From NCBI RefSeq assembly GCF_004000765.1, contig NZ_BILW01000034.1, forward strand, positions 1 through 64,000: a stretch of DNA of 64,000 nt. Direction: 5' to 3'. The first letter of the stretch is position 1, and each line of letters starts with the position of its first letter. This DNA is from Paenibacillus chondroitinus NBRC 15376 (GTDB lineage Bacteria > Bacillota > Bacilli > Paenibacillales > NBRC-103111). A program made the translations under genes and the position numbers. The notes beneath the pieces are model-generated. The model did not search any database, was not told where the DNA came from, and was given only the letters and a program-made list of their open reading frames with translations. This document shows, one piece after another, positions 1 through 8,360 of the stretch.

Positions 1-1
1 A

Positions 2-1459
2 GCCGCCTTATCCTGGGCGCAAGCCATTGTTCGCGATGCTTTCCTAGCTGAAGATGTGGTTCAGGAAGCTTTTCTTAAAGTAAAAGACAACATAAACAAT
101 CTGAAAGACGAAGAGAAATTTGGTGCGTGGTTTCGGGTTATGGTTCGCCGAATCGCAATGAATTCGATTCGTGGAGCCGCTAACCGGAGCGAATATGTTA
201 CGGAGGATATACCGGAAACAGGCTGGGAAGCGTTTAGCGGGGGCGAAGCGTTCAGTCCAGAAGCCTCGCAGGAGCGAGAAGAGGACGAAGACCTGATTCG
301 CAGTTCCATGCGCCCGCTTTCTGAGCAGGCACGCGAGGTTTTAAGCGCGAATGCATTTGAGGATGCGACTACGGAAGAATTGGCTGCCCGCTTCGGGATG
401 AAACCCAGCAATATTTACAATTTGCTGTCCCGCGCGAGGGTGAAAGTGAATGAAGAGCGATTCCGCAAGGAAATCGAGCGTTATCTGGAGGTGCGGAAGA
501 AGAGTGGATACACAGCCGCCAGAATGCTGCCGGTTCCGGTGTTTTCTCGGCCTTATGCCTTTCTATCGGTTATGATTGGTGAAGCGCTTCGAACGGTAGG
601 AGAGGAACACATTTCCCATACGGAGCTGATGGGGATCTCAGGGGATGCGTTCCGTTTGAATGTGGCGACAAGCTGTCATTCGCATGGAATTTCAACATTT
701 GACTGGAGTTACACCGCATATCGCATTCTAGAGCGGCTCGGCATTCGCGGGACCTGTTTTGGTCGTCCTCAACGAAAGACGTTAACACCGGAACAGCAAG
801 TTCATATCTTATCCATTCTTCATGGCTCAATCGACCAAGGTGTTCCTGCGATTATTTGGAACATGCAAAGCAATGAGTTTGGGTTTATCTATGGTTACGA
901 TGACAGCGATCAGAAAATCCTGTATCTGGGTCATAGCGGAGTGGAACGTATTGTCCGTTATGACCAGTTGGGGCGAAAGACTGATCAACCGCCATTGTTC
1001 GTGCTTGGTATTCGCGGGAAAGTGGCGCCTTCTCAGACAGTGGACGCCACATTGCGAGCGATTATTGATCATGCAAGAGGGAAAGAGCCTCCTCTGGCCG
1101 GCTACGCCTTTGGCCTTGACGGTTACCGCCTCTGGCTGGAGGCAGTTGAGGATGGTTCGCTTGATTTGCAAGGACATGCCTATCAAGTGGCGATTCTAGC
1201 CGAAGCTCGGCAGCATGCGGCTAAATATTTGCTGGAGCTGTCGAATAACAGCAACAATGTCTGGCGCAAACAGCGGTTTGCTGAAGCGGCAGCGTGCTAT
1301 ATGCAAGTCAGCGAATCGTTTACTCGCTTGTATCCGAGTTTTCCATTTGGATATGGAGGCAGTCATGCAGGCCGAATGAGCAAGATTAGGGATGAACTAC
1401 GGTTCGCTTGGGATGCCGAAAAAGAAGGCATTCATATAATTGCAGCAATTGTGGAATGA
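2..1459 (+). CDS. ECF-type RNA polymerase sigma factor with large C-terminal extension, 5' end missing
   Basis: The reading frame is open from base 2, before the first internal GTG at 56. The translated left edge (IVRDAFLAEDVVQEAFLKV) is typical sigma region 2, so the true start lies outside the window. Region 2 occupies about the first 60 visible residues. Region 4 lies near residues 90-150, with a helix-turn-helix ending in the usual LLSRARVKV. ECF factors normally stop near there, but this protein continues for about 300 residues. The extension contains SHTELMGISGDAFRL, a Cys-His pair (TSCHSH) and aromatic residues, which resemble the BtrH_N/C39-peptidase-like group. The sigma part is seen directly; the extension assignment is inference. 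No anti-sigma gene follows. Confidence 0.8.
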   Translation, partial: AALSWAQAIVRDAFLAEDVVQEAFLKVKDNINNLKDEEKFGAWFRVMVRRIAMNSIRGAANRSEYVTEDIPETGWEAFSGGEAFSPEASQEREEDEDLIRSSMRPLSEQAREVLSANAFEDATTEELAARFGMKPSNIYNLLSRARVKVNEERFRKEIERYLEVRKKSGYTAARMLPVPVFSRPYAFLSVMIGEALRTVGEEHISHTELMGISGDAFRLNVATSCHSHGISTFDWSYTAYRILERLGIRGTCFGRPQRKTLTPEQQVHILSILHGSIDQGVPAIIWNMQSNEFGFIYGYDDSDQKILYLGHSGVERIVRYDQLGRKTDQPPLFVLGIRGKVAPSQTVDATLRAIIDHARGKEPPLAGYAFGLDGYRLWLEAVEDGSLDLQGHAYQVAILAEARQHAAKYLLELSNNSNNVWRKQRFAEAAACYMQVSESFTRLYPSFPFGYGGSHAGRMSKIRDELRFAWDAEKEGIHIIAAIVE

Positions 1460-1525
1460 GTGTGATAGAAATTACGCATCCGCTGTGTCTATAAGTTGAA
1501 CGACTAACTAAGGAGGAAAACGAAG

Positions 1526-2305
1526 ATGTCACATCCGATTAATGCTTTTATGCCAGCCGTATTTGTTCCCGTTCAAGATCTTAAACGCGCTATTGAATGG
1601 TATGCGAATTTGTTTCAGCGCCCGATTGTACCTCAGCCTGATCAGGACACCCATGGTATTTATATTTTTGCTTTGGAGGAAACGGAAATTATTCTAGACA
1701 AGAATACCTGGGGATCTCCACCGACAGTAATGTTCGATGCTCATGATATCCATGCTGCCCATCAATTCTGTGAGCATAGACCGCATACGGTATTAACAGA
1801 AGCTTTTACTGACGAGTATATATCCGTTTTTAATGTAAACTCTCATATGGTTTGTAAAGCGAATCGTGATTTAGGTCTAAAACCGGCGAGGCCCGCGAAT
1901 GTCTGTTTGCGAAAAGTTAGCCGAATCTTAGCACATACCGATGATATCGAGGATACGACGGCTTGGTATGAAGCTTTTGTAGGGAAAAACGCTGGTTCAG
2001 ATCCTCTTTTCGGCGACTTGCCAGCGATTCTAATGGATCGAGGCCCTCATTTGCTAATTGACGATAATAGGTTAAGTCATTCCTCAAGTCAATATTTTGA
2101 GCAGCTTCAGGTGGAAACTCGCACGAATCCGATTATGATCATTGAAACGCCGAATTTGGGCGCTGCCCTTGATCATGTCCGTTCTGTAGGTGGTCTTGTT
2201 AGAGAGGGCATTGAAAAGCGGTTGGGGGTTACCTGTTTCGAATTTCAAGATCCTGATGGCAACGGATATCTGGTTGTGGAAGAAGTGGACAAAACAGCAC
2301 AATAA
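1526..2305 (+). CDS. VOC-superfamily protein with two glyoxalase/bleomycin-resistance domains
   Basis: The gene encodes 259 residues, starting at an ATG behind a strong AAGGAGG site. Two VOC beta-alpha-beta-beta-beta modules are visible, at about residues 8-118 (FVPVQDLKRAIEWYANLF) and 128-255. The second ends in FEFQDPDGNGYLVVEE, the typical end of a metal-binding VOC half-site. The first module is less conserved and lacks a clear terminal Glu. VOC proteins range from dioxygenases to resistance-binding proteins, so the substrate cannot be named. It stands alone between the sigma factor and the TIM-barrel gene. Confidence 0.85.
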   Translation: MSHPINAFMPAVFVPVQDLKRAIEWYANLFQRPIVPQPDQDTHGIYIFALEETEIILDKNTWGSPPTVMFDAHDIHAAHQFCEHRPHTVLTEAFTDEYISVFNVNSHMVCKANRDLGLKPARPANVCLRKVSRILAHTDDIEDTTAWYEAFVGKNAGSDPLFGDLPAILMDRGPHLLIDDNRLSHSSSQYFEQLQVETRTNPIMIIETPNLGAALDHVRSVGGLVREGIEKRLGVTCFEFQDPDGNGYLVVEEVDKTAQ

Positions 2306-2321
2306 GAGATGAGACGGCGAG

Positions 2322-2399
2322 ATGGCATATGGTGTTCAGCGAGGCGAATTTGGTAAAATATAACCAAATAGAGCTAGGGAAGGGTTGACCATATGCCAT
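2322..2399 (+). repeat. 12-bp perfect inverted repeat whose right arm covers a start codon
   Basis: ATGGCATATGGT at 2322-2333 is exactly inverted as ACCATATGCCAT at 2388-2399. The right arm includes the ATG (2393) of the next gene. Inside the loop lies a second dyad, TTTGGT (2349-2354) and ACCAAA (2363-2368). If transcribed as one RNA the arms could pair and hide the start codon. No function is proven. Confidence 0.6.
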
Positions 2400-3229
2400 T
2401 TTTATCATTGACGAGTTGGAGCTTGCACAGACTGCTGGGGCCATTACGCTGGACGCGCTGGGATGAAACAACACGCTCACAAATTACGGCAGCGCAAGAG
2501 CAACCAGAACATCTTACACTGCTTGAGCTCCCCGCTGTGCTTGCCGACAAAGGCTTTGTTTCTTTGGAGGTTTGCCATTTTCATTTTCCGGAAACGAGCG
2601 CAGCGTATCTTACTGCATTGAAACAATCATTCCAAGCAGCGAATGTTCGCTTTTATACGCTGCTGCTCGAGTATGGCGATATCTCTAGCGCTGATGAGGA
2701 TCGCAGAGCCTCGGACATCGCTTGGATCAAGGAATGGATCGATATTGCTGCCATTGCTGGAGCAGAAAGAGTTCGTGTGATTGCCGGCGATGCGGAGCCT
2801 TCAGACGTACAAGCCTTAGAGCGTTCCGCTAAAGCTATACAAGAATTAGGCGAATACGCCAGCTCACGCGGGGTTAGGGTGGTTACAGAAAATTTCCACT
2901 CACTGACTTCTGTGGCTGATAATTGCCTTGCTTTGCTGGAGAAATGCGAAGATGTCCTTGGGTTCACGTCCGATTATGGCAATTTCAAAGGAAGCGACAA
3001 GTTCGAAGCGCTCGCCAGAACGATCCCATTTAGTGAATCCATCCATGCCAAAGCGCAAACGGATAGCGAAGGATATCCGGATGAAGAAGAGTTCATCAGC
3101 TGTATGGAGATTGCGAAGCAAGCTGGGTACGAAGGGCCGTTTACACTCGTCTACGATGGACCTGGCGACATGTGGGATGGGATTGAGCGCGTTCGAAAGC
3201 TTGTTGCTCCGTATGTTACATCAATGTAA
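2393..3229 (+). CDS. Sugar phosphate isomerase/epimerase-like TIM-barrel protein
   Basis: The 278-residue protein begins at an ATG preceded by GGAAGGG. It follows the xylose-isomerase-like/AP-endonuclease-2 barrel pattern: SLEVCHFHFPE near residue 60, RVIAGDAEP near 125, VVTENFHS near 163, FTSDYGNF near 190, SIHAKAQ near 215 and VYDGPGD near 260. These supply the usual acidic and His ligands of the divalent metal site. The last position is Asp rather than the more common Glu. Family members isomerise or epimerise keto-sugars, but the substrate is unknown. A terminator follows, so it is probably the last gene of its transcript. Confidence 0.85.
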   Translation: MPFLSLTSWSLHRLLGPLRWTRWDETTRSQITAAQEQPEHLTLLELPAVLADKGFVSLEVCHFHFPETSAAYLTALKQSFQAANVRFYTLLLEYGDISSADEDRRASDIAWIKEWIDIAAIAGAERVRVIAGDAEPSDVQALERSAKAIQELGEYASSRGVRVVTENFHSLTSVADNCLALLEKCEDVLGFTSDYGNFKGSDKFEALARTIPFSESIHAKAQTDSEGYPDEEEFISCMEIAKQAGYEGPFTLVYDGPGDMWDGIERVRKLVAPYVTSM

Positions 3230-3274
3230 AGCGTGTGATTTCCGATAAAGTTCATCGGGATATAAGAAATAATA

Positions 3275-3304
3275 TTGACGATACTTCCTATACAGTGATA
3301 CTGT
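3275..3304 (+). promoter_or_regulatory. Candidate sigma-A promoter with an operator-like dyad over the -10
   Basis: TTGACG (3275-3280) and GATACT (3297-3302) are separated by 16 bases. The dyad ACAGT-GAT-ACTGT (3292-3304) overlaps the -10. A hairpin-T structure lies only 28 bases downstream, so the transcript would meet a terminator before the nitroreductase gene. This is inference from pattern only. Confidence 0.35.
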
Positions 3305-3331
3305 GTATATACAAGGACTACCGTTCAAACG

Positions 3332-3370
3332 GAGACACTTTCTCTATTCAGAGAAGTTGTCTCTTTTTTT
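3332..3370 (+). terminator. Rho-independent terminator or leader attenuator upstream of the nitroreductase gene
   Basis: GAGACA...TCTCT pairs with AGAGA...TGTCTC around an ATTC loop, with a small internal mismatch, followed by seven T. It may end the TIM-barrel transcript or attenuate a transcript from the promoter at 3275. Confidence 0.7.
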
Positions 3371-3420
3371 GTTTACCAGCCAATCAGGCATTAGTAGAAA
3401 ATAGAAAGGAATGATTGCAT

Positions 3421-4026
3421 ATGCCAACCGATGCACAGCAAACTGTCTTACTCCCAGAGGTAGAGGAGAACCGACAAGGAGACTATCCGGTTCACTCGCT
3501 TTTTCTGAATCGTTGGTCCTCTCGTGCTTTTGAACCGAAAGAGGTTGCCGACGAAACGTTGTATACAATCCTGGAAGCCGCGCGCTGGGCGCCATCCTCA
3601 AGCAATTTGCAGCCATGGCGATTTATCGTTGCCAAAACGGAAGCTCAGAAGCAGAAATTTCAATCGTTCATTAAGCCAAATAACCGCTTATGGACGGATC
3701 ATGCCCCAGTACTTGTCCTCGTTTTATCGCACAAGCTCCGTCAAGACGGAGCTCTGAATGGCGCCCACGCGTTCGATGCCGGTGCGGCTTGGGCCTCGCT
3801 TGCTTTTCAAGCCCATTTACTGGGTCTTGCAACGCGAGCTGTTGGTGGCTATGACAGAGACATCGCCCGTGAAGTCCTCAGCATACCCGAGGACTATGAC
3901 CTGCATGCGGTGATTACTCTAGGTTATCGCGGTGCCAGTGAGCGTTTGCCAAGTGAACTGCAAGAGCGCGAACTGCCGAATGGCCGCCGTCCGCTTAACG
4001 AAAGTATTATCGAAGGCTCCTTCTAG
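3421..4026 (+). CDS. Nitroreductase-family FMN oxidoreductase
   Basis: The ATG at 3421 is preferred over the in-frame TTG at 3415 because GAAAGGA lies ten bases before it. The protein has 201 residues. LNRWSSRAFEPKEV near residue 27 is the FMN-phosphate-binding start of the family, and AARWAPSSSNLQPWRF is the next classical motif. The family reduces nitro groups, quinones or flavins with NAD(P)H as a homodimer. The MFS exporter starts five bases after the stop, so the two are probably cotranscribed and may form a detoxification pair. The physiological substrate is unknown. Confidence 0.88.
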   Translation: MPTDAQQTVLLPEVEENRQGDYPVHSLFLNRWSSRAFEPKEVADETLYTILEAARWAPSSSNLQPWRFIVAKTEAQKQKFQSFIKPNNRLWTDHAPVLVLVLSHKLRQDGALNGAHAFDAGAAWASLAFQAHLLGLATRAVGGYDRDIAREVLSIPEDYDLHAVITLGYRGASERLPSELQERELPNGRRPLNESIIEGSF

Positions 4027-4030
4027 TTGG

Positions 4031-5281
4031 ATGGAGTCATGGAGAAAGCAGTTTGCTGCTTTGTTAACCGTTCAACTGCTTGTTTCAACAGCGCATGGCA
4101 TGTTTATCCCGCTGCTGCCAGGATTTCTTCATGTCATCGGTTTTGTTAGCGGAGAATCACTGTACATCTGGTCAGGTGTGATATTCTCAGCTAATTTTGT
4201 TGCGATGATGGTTGCGATTCCTTTTCTGGGTCGTATCGGGGATCGGTATGGCCGCAAGCCAGTCATGCTGTGGTCCGGTTTAGGCATGGCGATTATTACA
4301 GCATTAATGCCGCTTGCCGCGGAGCCATGGCAGTTAGCTTTGCTGCGATTATTACAAGGCTGTTTTACCGGCATACTGCCATTTACGATGGTGCTTGTCC
4401 TGATCGGCGCTCCAGATAAGCAAGTCGGCGTTTCCGCAGGTAAATTGCAAGTGATGGGCGAGACAGGATCACTGATCGGACCGCTGATCGCCTCATCCTT
4501 GCTTTCTTTTCTATCAGTAAGAAGTGCTTATCCAGCCATGAGTGTTTTTATTTTACTTGCGACTGTATGCGTTTTGTTGTTCGTCAAAGACAAAACCCAA
4601 GTAAGAGACGAAGTTTCGAGGCCGAAAGGGACGCTTCTAGCCGACTGGCAGCAGATTTGGCATACGAAGCCACTGCCGTCTTTACTGATAAGCGCTTTAT
4701 GTGTGAACTTTGCATTTGTAGGGACGAATCCCATTCTTCCGTACTATGTGCAGCAGTCCACACACGTGTTTTCATTTTTTAATAGCCAATGGCTTCTAGG
4801 AATTACTTTATCGGCGACCTCTTTTGCTGTTATCCTCTTTTCGCCGATGCTTGGCAGGCTTTCCGACCGGATTGGTCCCTTATTACTGCTGAAAATGGCT
4901 ACGTCGACTGCATTTTTCCTGTGTTTGGTGCAAGCTTTCACGCATTTGTACCCGCTCATACTTGGCTGCCGTTTTCTACTGGGGCTGTGTGTAGCAGGGA
5001 TGATGCCGAATATCCAGGCACAGGTGAGAAAATTGGCTCGCCAAGGGATGGAAGGTCAGACATTTGCGATGGTGAATGCTTGGATGTTTCTCGGGTGCTT
5101 ATTAGGTCCGTTATTAGGAGGTGTCATCATGGCGCGTTTCGGCGTGGAGGGTTGGTTCACTACGGCTATGATTGTCTATGCCGTATCGTTCTGGCAATCA
5201 TTCCGGATCAGTCGAGTCCAGTCAATGACGGTTCAGTCGGAAAGAGGGCACGTAACTATCGCGGAGATAGGGACCAAATAA
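4031..5281 (+). CDS. MFS transporter (drug:H+ antiporter type)
   Basis: An open frame extends upstream inside the nitroreductase gene. The real start is most likely ATG 4031, just after that gene's stop, which gives 416 residues and suggests translational coupling because no good ribosome site is visible. About twelve membrane segments are present. The loop 2-3 motif A reads GRIGDRYGRKPVM and a second copy in the other half reads GRLSDRIGPL. The overall pattern is DHA1-like multidrug efflux. A bidirectional terminator follows. The exported compound cannot be deduced. Confidence 0.87.
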   Translation: MESWRKQFAALLTVQLLVSTAHGMFIPLLPGFLHVIGFVSGESLYIWSGVIFSANFVAMMVAIPFLGRIGDRYGRKPVMLWSGLGMAIITALMPLAAEPWQLALLRLLQGCFTGILPFTMVLVLIGAPDKQVGVSAGKLQVMGETGSLIGPLIASSLLSFLSVRSAYPAMSVFILLATVCVLLFVKDKTQVRDEVSRPKGTLLADWQQIWHTKPLPSLLISALCVNFAFVGTNPILPYYVQQSTHVFSFFNSQWLLGITLSATSFAVILFSPMLGRLSDRIGPLLLLKMATSTAFFLCLVQAFTHLYPLILGCRFLLGLCVAGMMPNIQAQVRKLARQGMEGQTFAMVNAWMFLGCLLGPLLGGVIMARFGVEGWFTTAMIVYAVSFWQSFRISRVQSMTVQSERGHVTIAEIGTK

Positions 5282-5310
5282 TTGTTGATCATGTCGCTTT
5301 CAAAAAGAAA

Positions 5311-5346
5311 AAAGGAACTGGGAGCAAAGCCTCCAGTTCCTTTTCA
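5311..5346. terminator. Bidirectional terminator between converging MFS and CBS genes
   Basis: GGAACTGGGAG and CTCCAGTTCC pair with one bulged G. T-rich sequence lies on the right, and an A-run on the left gives a T-run for the minus strand. It serves both converging transcripts. Confidence 0.85.
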
Positions 5347-5348
5347 TT

Positions 5349-5753
5349 TTAGTCCGTAATGTTATTCATATAGTAGGCGATGATATCTTTGCGGCGAATA
5401 ATACCCAAGAAAATTTGTTTGTCATCGACGACAGGAACAAAGTTTTGATCGGCTGCTTTGGCCAGCATATCCTCCATAAAAGCGTCAATGGAGACACATT
5501 CGTTGCGAATATGTTTTTTTATGCTGCTAACCGGGATCTCATCCATGTTCTCGAACGTAACGCCAGGCTTATTTTTGAGCGTCCACAACAGGTCGCCTTC
5601 GGAAAGTGTGCCAACGTACTTTCCACCTTCATCGACGATGGGAAGTGCTGTATAATAGTGCTGCTCTAATTGTTCCATTGCTTCCTTCATGGAAGAGGTT
5701 GACTTAATAAAGGCTACTTTGTCCTTCGGAAATAAAAATGAGGCAGTTTTCAT
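5349..5753 (-). CDS. CBS-domain pair protein
   Basis: The 134-residue protein consists almost entirely of two CBS motifs. The first (about residues 8-62) contains LPIVDEGGKYVGTLSEGDLL and the second (about 75-130) contains FVPVVDDKQIFLGIIRRKDI. Such stand-alone Bateman modules bind adenine nucleotides and act as energy or stress sensors, often with a partner protein. No partner is adjacent. It is monocistronic, converges on the MFS gene, and starts at an ATG with a weak AAAGG site. Confidence 0.9.
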   Translation of the reverse strand: MKTASFLFPKDKVAFIKSTSSMKEAMEQLEQHYYTALPIVDEGGKYVGTLSEGDLLWTLKNKPGVTFENMDEIPVSSIKKHIRNECVSIDAFMEDMLAKAADQNFVPVVDDKQIFLGIIRRKDIIAYYMNNITD

Positions 5754-6006
5754 GGTCAGTAATTACCTTTCAGGGAATTTTCAAAACATGATACATCCAT
5801 TAAACCATATTTTCGGCAAGATGACCTTGAAAGTTCTTGCCAAATTCGACAGAGACTTCATTATCATATACCCAAATCAAGATAATTACTAACATTACGA
5901 TGAAAATTTTATCAGAAAAAATAAGTAGAGAAAAGATTGGCATCTGCGTATATACTTGTCTTATGGGAATCTATGCTAATTTGAGCCACTAGGAGGCGTA
6001 TATCAT

Positions 6007-6978
6007 ATGTTGAAAATTGCAATTGCCGGAACAGGATGGTTTGCTGAAAAGCACGCTAGCTTGTTAGCTGCCAGGGAGGATGCGCAAGTCGTTGCTTTTC
6101 TTGGTTCTTCGCTGCCAAAGGCGGAGAAAATGGCGCAGAAATTCGCTGGCGCACAAGCTTTTGACGAGATAGAGCAGATGCTCGATACGGTAAAACCAGA
6201 CGCTGTATACATAAGTGTGCCGCCTATGGCGCATGGTAGTATTGAAGATGCAATCGTCCAGCGAAGTATCCCGTTCCTGATTGAAAAGCCGATCGGGTTG
6301 GACATGGACACGGTGAATCGCATCCAAGATCAGGTGAGTAGCAGGAATATCATCACCTCGGTCGGTTATCATATCCGATATACGGACACCGTGCAGAAGG
6401 CGAAAGAGCTGCTGGAAACCCGCAAAGTCGGAATGGCGGTTGGCAGTTGGTTAGGAGACATGCCAGGCGTTCATTGGTGGCGTAAGCAAAACGGGTCTGG
6501 CGGTCAATTTGTCGAGCAAACAACGCATATTGTGGATTTGGTTCGCTATTTGGTTGGCGAAGTGGAGGAAGTGTACGCAGTTTATGCGCAGCAGCATATA
6601 CATACGAAACACGACGGCGTTGAAGTCGCGGATGTCGGGGCTGTAACATTGAAGCTAGCAGGCGGTGCCATTGCGTCCATCACGAATACGTGTATGCTGC
6701 CTTTCGGCCATCGATCGGGATTGGAACTGTTTACAGATAAAGGTGTATTGGAAATTCAACAAAATAGGTACTTAAAGAACCATGAAAGTACGCAAACAAC
6801 AGAGTATAAGAACCTCCTTAATCCTTATGCAATTGAGACGGATGCCTTCTTGCATGCGATCAAAACCGGAGATCGTTCGCGGATTTTGACAGATTACGCC
6901 GACGCCGCGGTCACGCTTCGCATTACTTTAGCAGCATTGGAGTCTTCTGTAAGCGGATTGCCTATTAAATTAAGATAA
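6007..6978 (+). CDS. Gfo/Idh/MocA-family oxidoreductase
   Basis: The 323-residue protein starts at an ATG behind AGGAGGCG. The N-terminal Rossmann fold begins IAIAGTGWFAEKHA, and the family hallmark EKPIGLD lies near residue 98, where the Lys contributes to hydride transfer. The C-terminal half is the alpha/beta substrate-binding domain (GGQFVEQTTHIVDLVRYLVG). Family members oxidise or reduce sugars, inositols and amino-sugars with NAD(P). No pathway gene is adjacent, so the substrate is open. A terminator follows directly. Confidence 0.9.
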   Translation: MLKIAIAGTGWFAEKHASLLAAREDAQVVAFLGSSLPKAEKMAQKFAGAQAFDEIEQMLDTVKPDAVYISVPPMAHGSIEDAIVQRSIPFLIEKPIGLDMDTVNRIQDQVSSRNIITSVGYHIRYTDTVQKAKELLETRKVGMAVGSWLGDMPGVHWWRKQNGSGGQFVEQTTHIVDLVRYLVGEVEEVYAVYAQQHIHTKHDGVEVADVGAVTLKLAGGAIASITNTCMLPFGHRSGLELFTDKGVLEIQQNRYLKNHESTQTTEYKNLLNPYAIETDAFLHAIKTGDRSRILTDYADAAVTLRITLAALESSVSGLPIKLR

Positions 6979-6990
6979 TCATGAGAACAA

Positions 6991-7016
6991 ACATCGCGAA
7001 ATTGCGGTGTTTTTTT
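6991..7016 (+). terminator. Rho-independent terminator after the Gfo/Idh gene
   Basis: ACATCGC pairs with GCGGTGT across a short loop and is followed by a T-run. It isolates the oxidoreductase gene from the catabolic operon downstream. Confidence 0.75.
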
Positions 7017-7086
7017 CATGGGCGGGTAAATTCATAGCCTGTCAGGTATAAGCCTTCAGAAAGGCGTGTATATATAAAACATGTTA

Positions 7087-7102
7087 TTGGAAGCGGTTAC
7101 AA
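7087..7102 (+). promoter_or_regulatory. CcpA-binding cre site upstream of the mmg-type operon
   Basis: TTGGAAGCGGTTACAA matches the cre consensus WTGNAANCGNWNNCAW at every defined position. It lies 83 bases before the first start codon, just after an AT-rich stretch (7069-7079) that could hold a -10. The B. subtilis mmg operon is also CcpA-repressed and sigma-E-dependent. I cannot identify a sigma-E or complete sigma-A promoter here. Confidence 0.75.
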
Positions 7103-7184
7103 CTTGTCCCATGAAGAAGCAAATCACCGATCTTATCCTCGGCTAACATGCAGGAATAGCGATCATGTCGAAGGAGGCGGTCAT

Positions 7185-8327
7185 ATGGAACTGTCCTTGA
7201 CGGAAGAACAGAATATGATTCGTGCTATGGTGCGTGATTTTGCCAAAAACGAAATTGAACCTACGGCTGCTCAAAGGGATGAAGAAGAGCGATTCGATCG
7301 GACCTTATTCGATAAAATGGGCGAGCTTGGCTTGACGGGAATCCCATGGCCTGAAGAATACGGGGGGCTCGGATCTGATTTCTTGACGTATGCCATCGTC
7401 GTTGAGGAGCTCTCGAAAGCCTGCGCTTCTACAGGCGTGATGTTATCCGTCCATACGTCATTAGTTTCATGGGCGCTCTCGAAATACGGGACGGAAACGC
7501 AGAAAAAGGCGTTTTTAACGCCGCTGGCTCTAGGCAAGAAGCTCGGCGCTTACAGCTTGACAGAAAGCGGTTCGGGCTCTGATGCAGGAGCGATGAAAAC
7601 AACGGCTGTCAAGGACGGGGACCATTATGTGCTAAATGGTTCCAAGCTATTTGTCACGAATGGCGGGGAAGCGGACGTCTATATCGTTTTTGCGATAACG
7701 GATCCAGTCAACAAAAAGCGCGGATGCAGCGCATTTCTTGTGGAGAAAGGGACCGAGGGCTTTATTTTCGGTCACAAGGAGAAAAAACTGGGCATTCGCT
7801 CTTCGCCAACGCTCGAGCTGCGATTTGAGAACTGCCGAGTGCCCGAAGGACATTTGCTCGGCGTAGAGGGAGAGGGCTTCCGAATCGCGATGCGAAGCCT
7901 GGACGGCGGGCGTATCGGCATAGCCGCGCAAGCGCTCGGGATTGCCCAGGCGGCGATGGAGGCATCGATTAGCTACGCGAAACAGCGCAAGCAATTCGGA
8001 AAGCCGATCGGTGAGCAGCAGGCTATTGCTTTTAAGCTTGCGGATATGGCTACCCAGATTGAAGCTGCCAGATTGCTGACCTATCAAGCCGCGTGGAAGG
8101 AAAGCAAAGGCTTGCCGTATGGGAAGGAGGCCGCCATAGCGAAGCTTTTTGCCAGTGATACGGCTGTGGCTGTCAGTCTTGAAGCTGTCCAAATTTTCGG
8201 AGGTTATGGGTACACGAAAGATTATCCGGTTGAACGGTATATGCGCGACGCCAAGGTTACACAAATCTATGAAGGGACGAACGAAATTCAGCGTATTGTG
8301 ATTTCCCGCATGCTGCTTGCCGACTAG
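7185..8327 (+). CDS. mmgC: Acyl-CoA dehydrogenase (short/branched-chain type, MmgC-like)
   Basis: The ATG at 7185, behind AAGGAGGCGG, is preferred over an upstream in-frame start at 7104 and gives 380 residues. The protein is a full FAD acyl-CoA dehydrogenase. [13 protein letters not shown] is the FAD/substrate motif, and the terminal signature [19 protein letters not shown] is followed by YEGTNEIQR, whose Glu is the expected catalytic base. It would oxidise butyryl-CoA or isobutyryl-CoA to the enoyl-CoA and pass electrons to ETF. It is the first gene of a roughly 13-kb operon behind a cre site. The name rests on family and synteny. Confidence 0.92.
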   Translation: MELSLTEEQNMIRAMVRDFAKNEIEPTAAQRDEEERFDRTLFDKMGELGLTGIPWPEEYGGLGSDFLTYAIVVEELSKACASTGVMLSVHTSLVSWALSKYGTETQKKAFLTPLALGKKLGAYSLTESGSGSDAGAMKTTAVKDGDHYVLNGSKLFVTNGGEADVYIVFAITDPVNKKRGCSAFLVEKGTEGFIFGHKEKKLGIRSSPTLELRFENCRVPEGHLLGVEGEGFRIAMRSLDGGRIGIAAQALGIAQAAMEASISYAKQRKQFGKPIGEQQAIAFKLADMATQIEAARLLTYQAAWKESKGLPYGKEAAIAKLFASDTAVAVSLEAVQIFGGYGYTKDYPVERYMRDAKVTQIYEGTNEIQRIVISRMLLAD

Positions 8328-8360
8328 ACGCGGCAGGAAGAGAGAAAGGGGAGCGATGAG

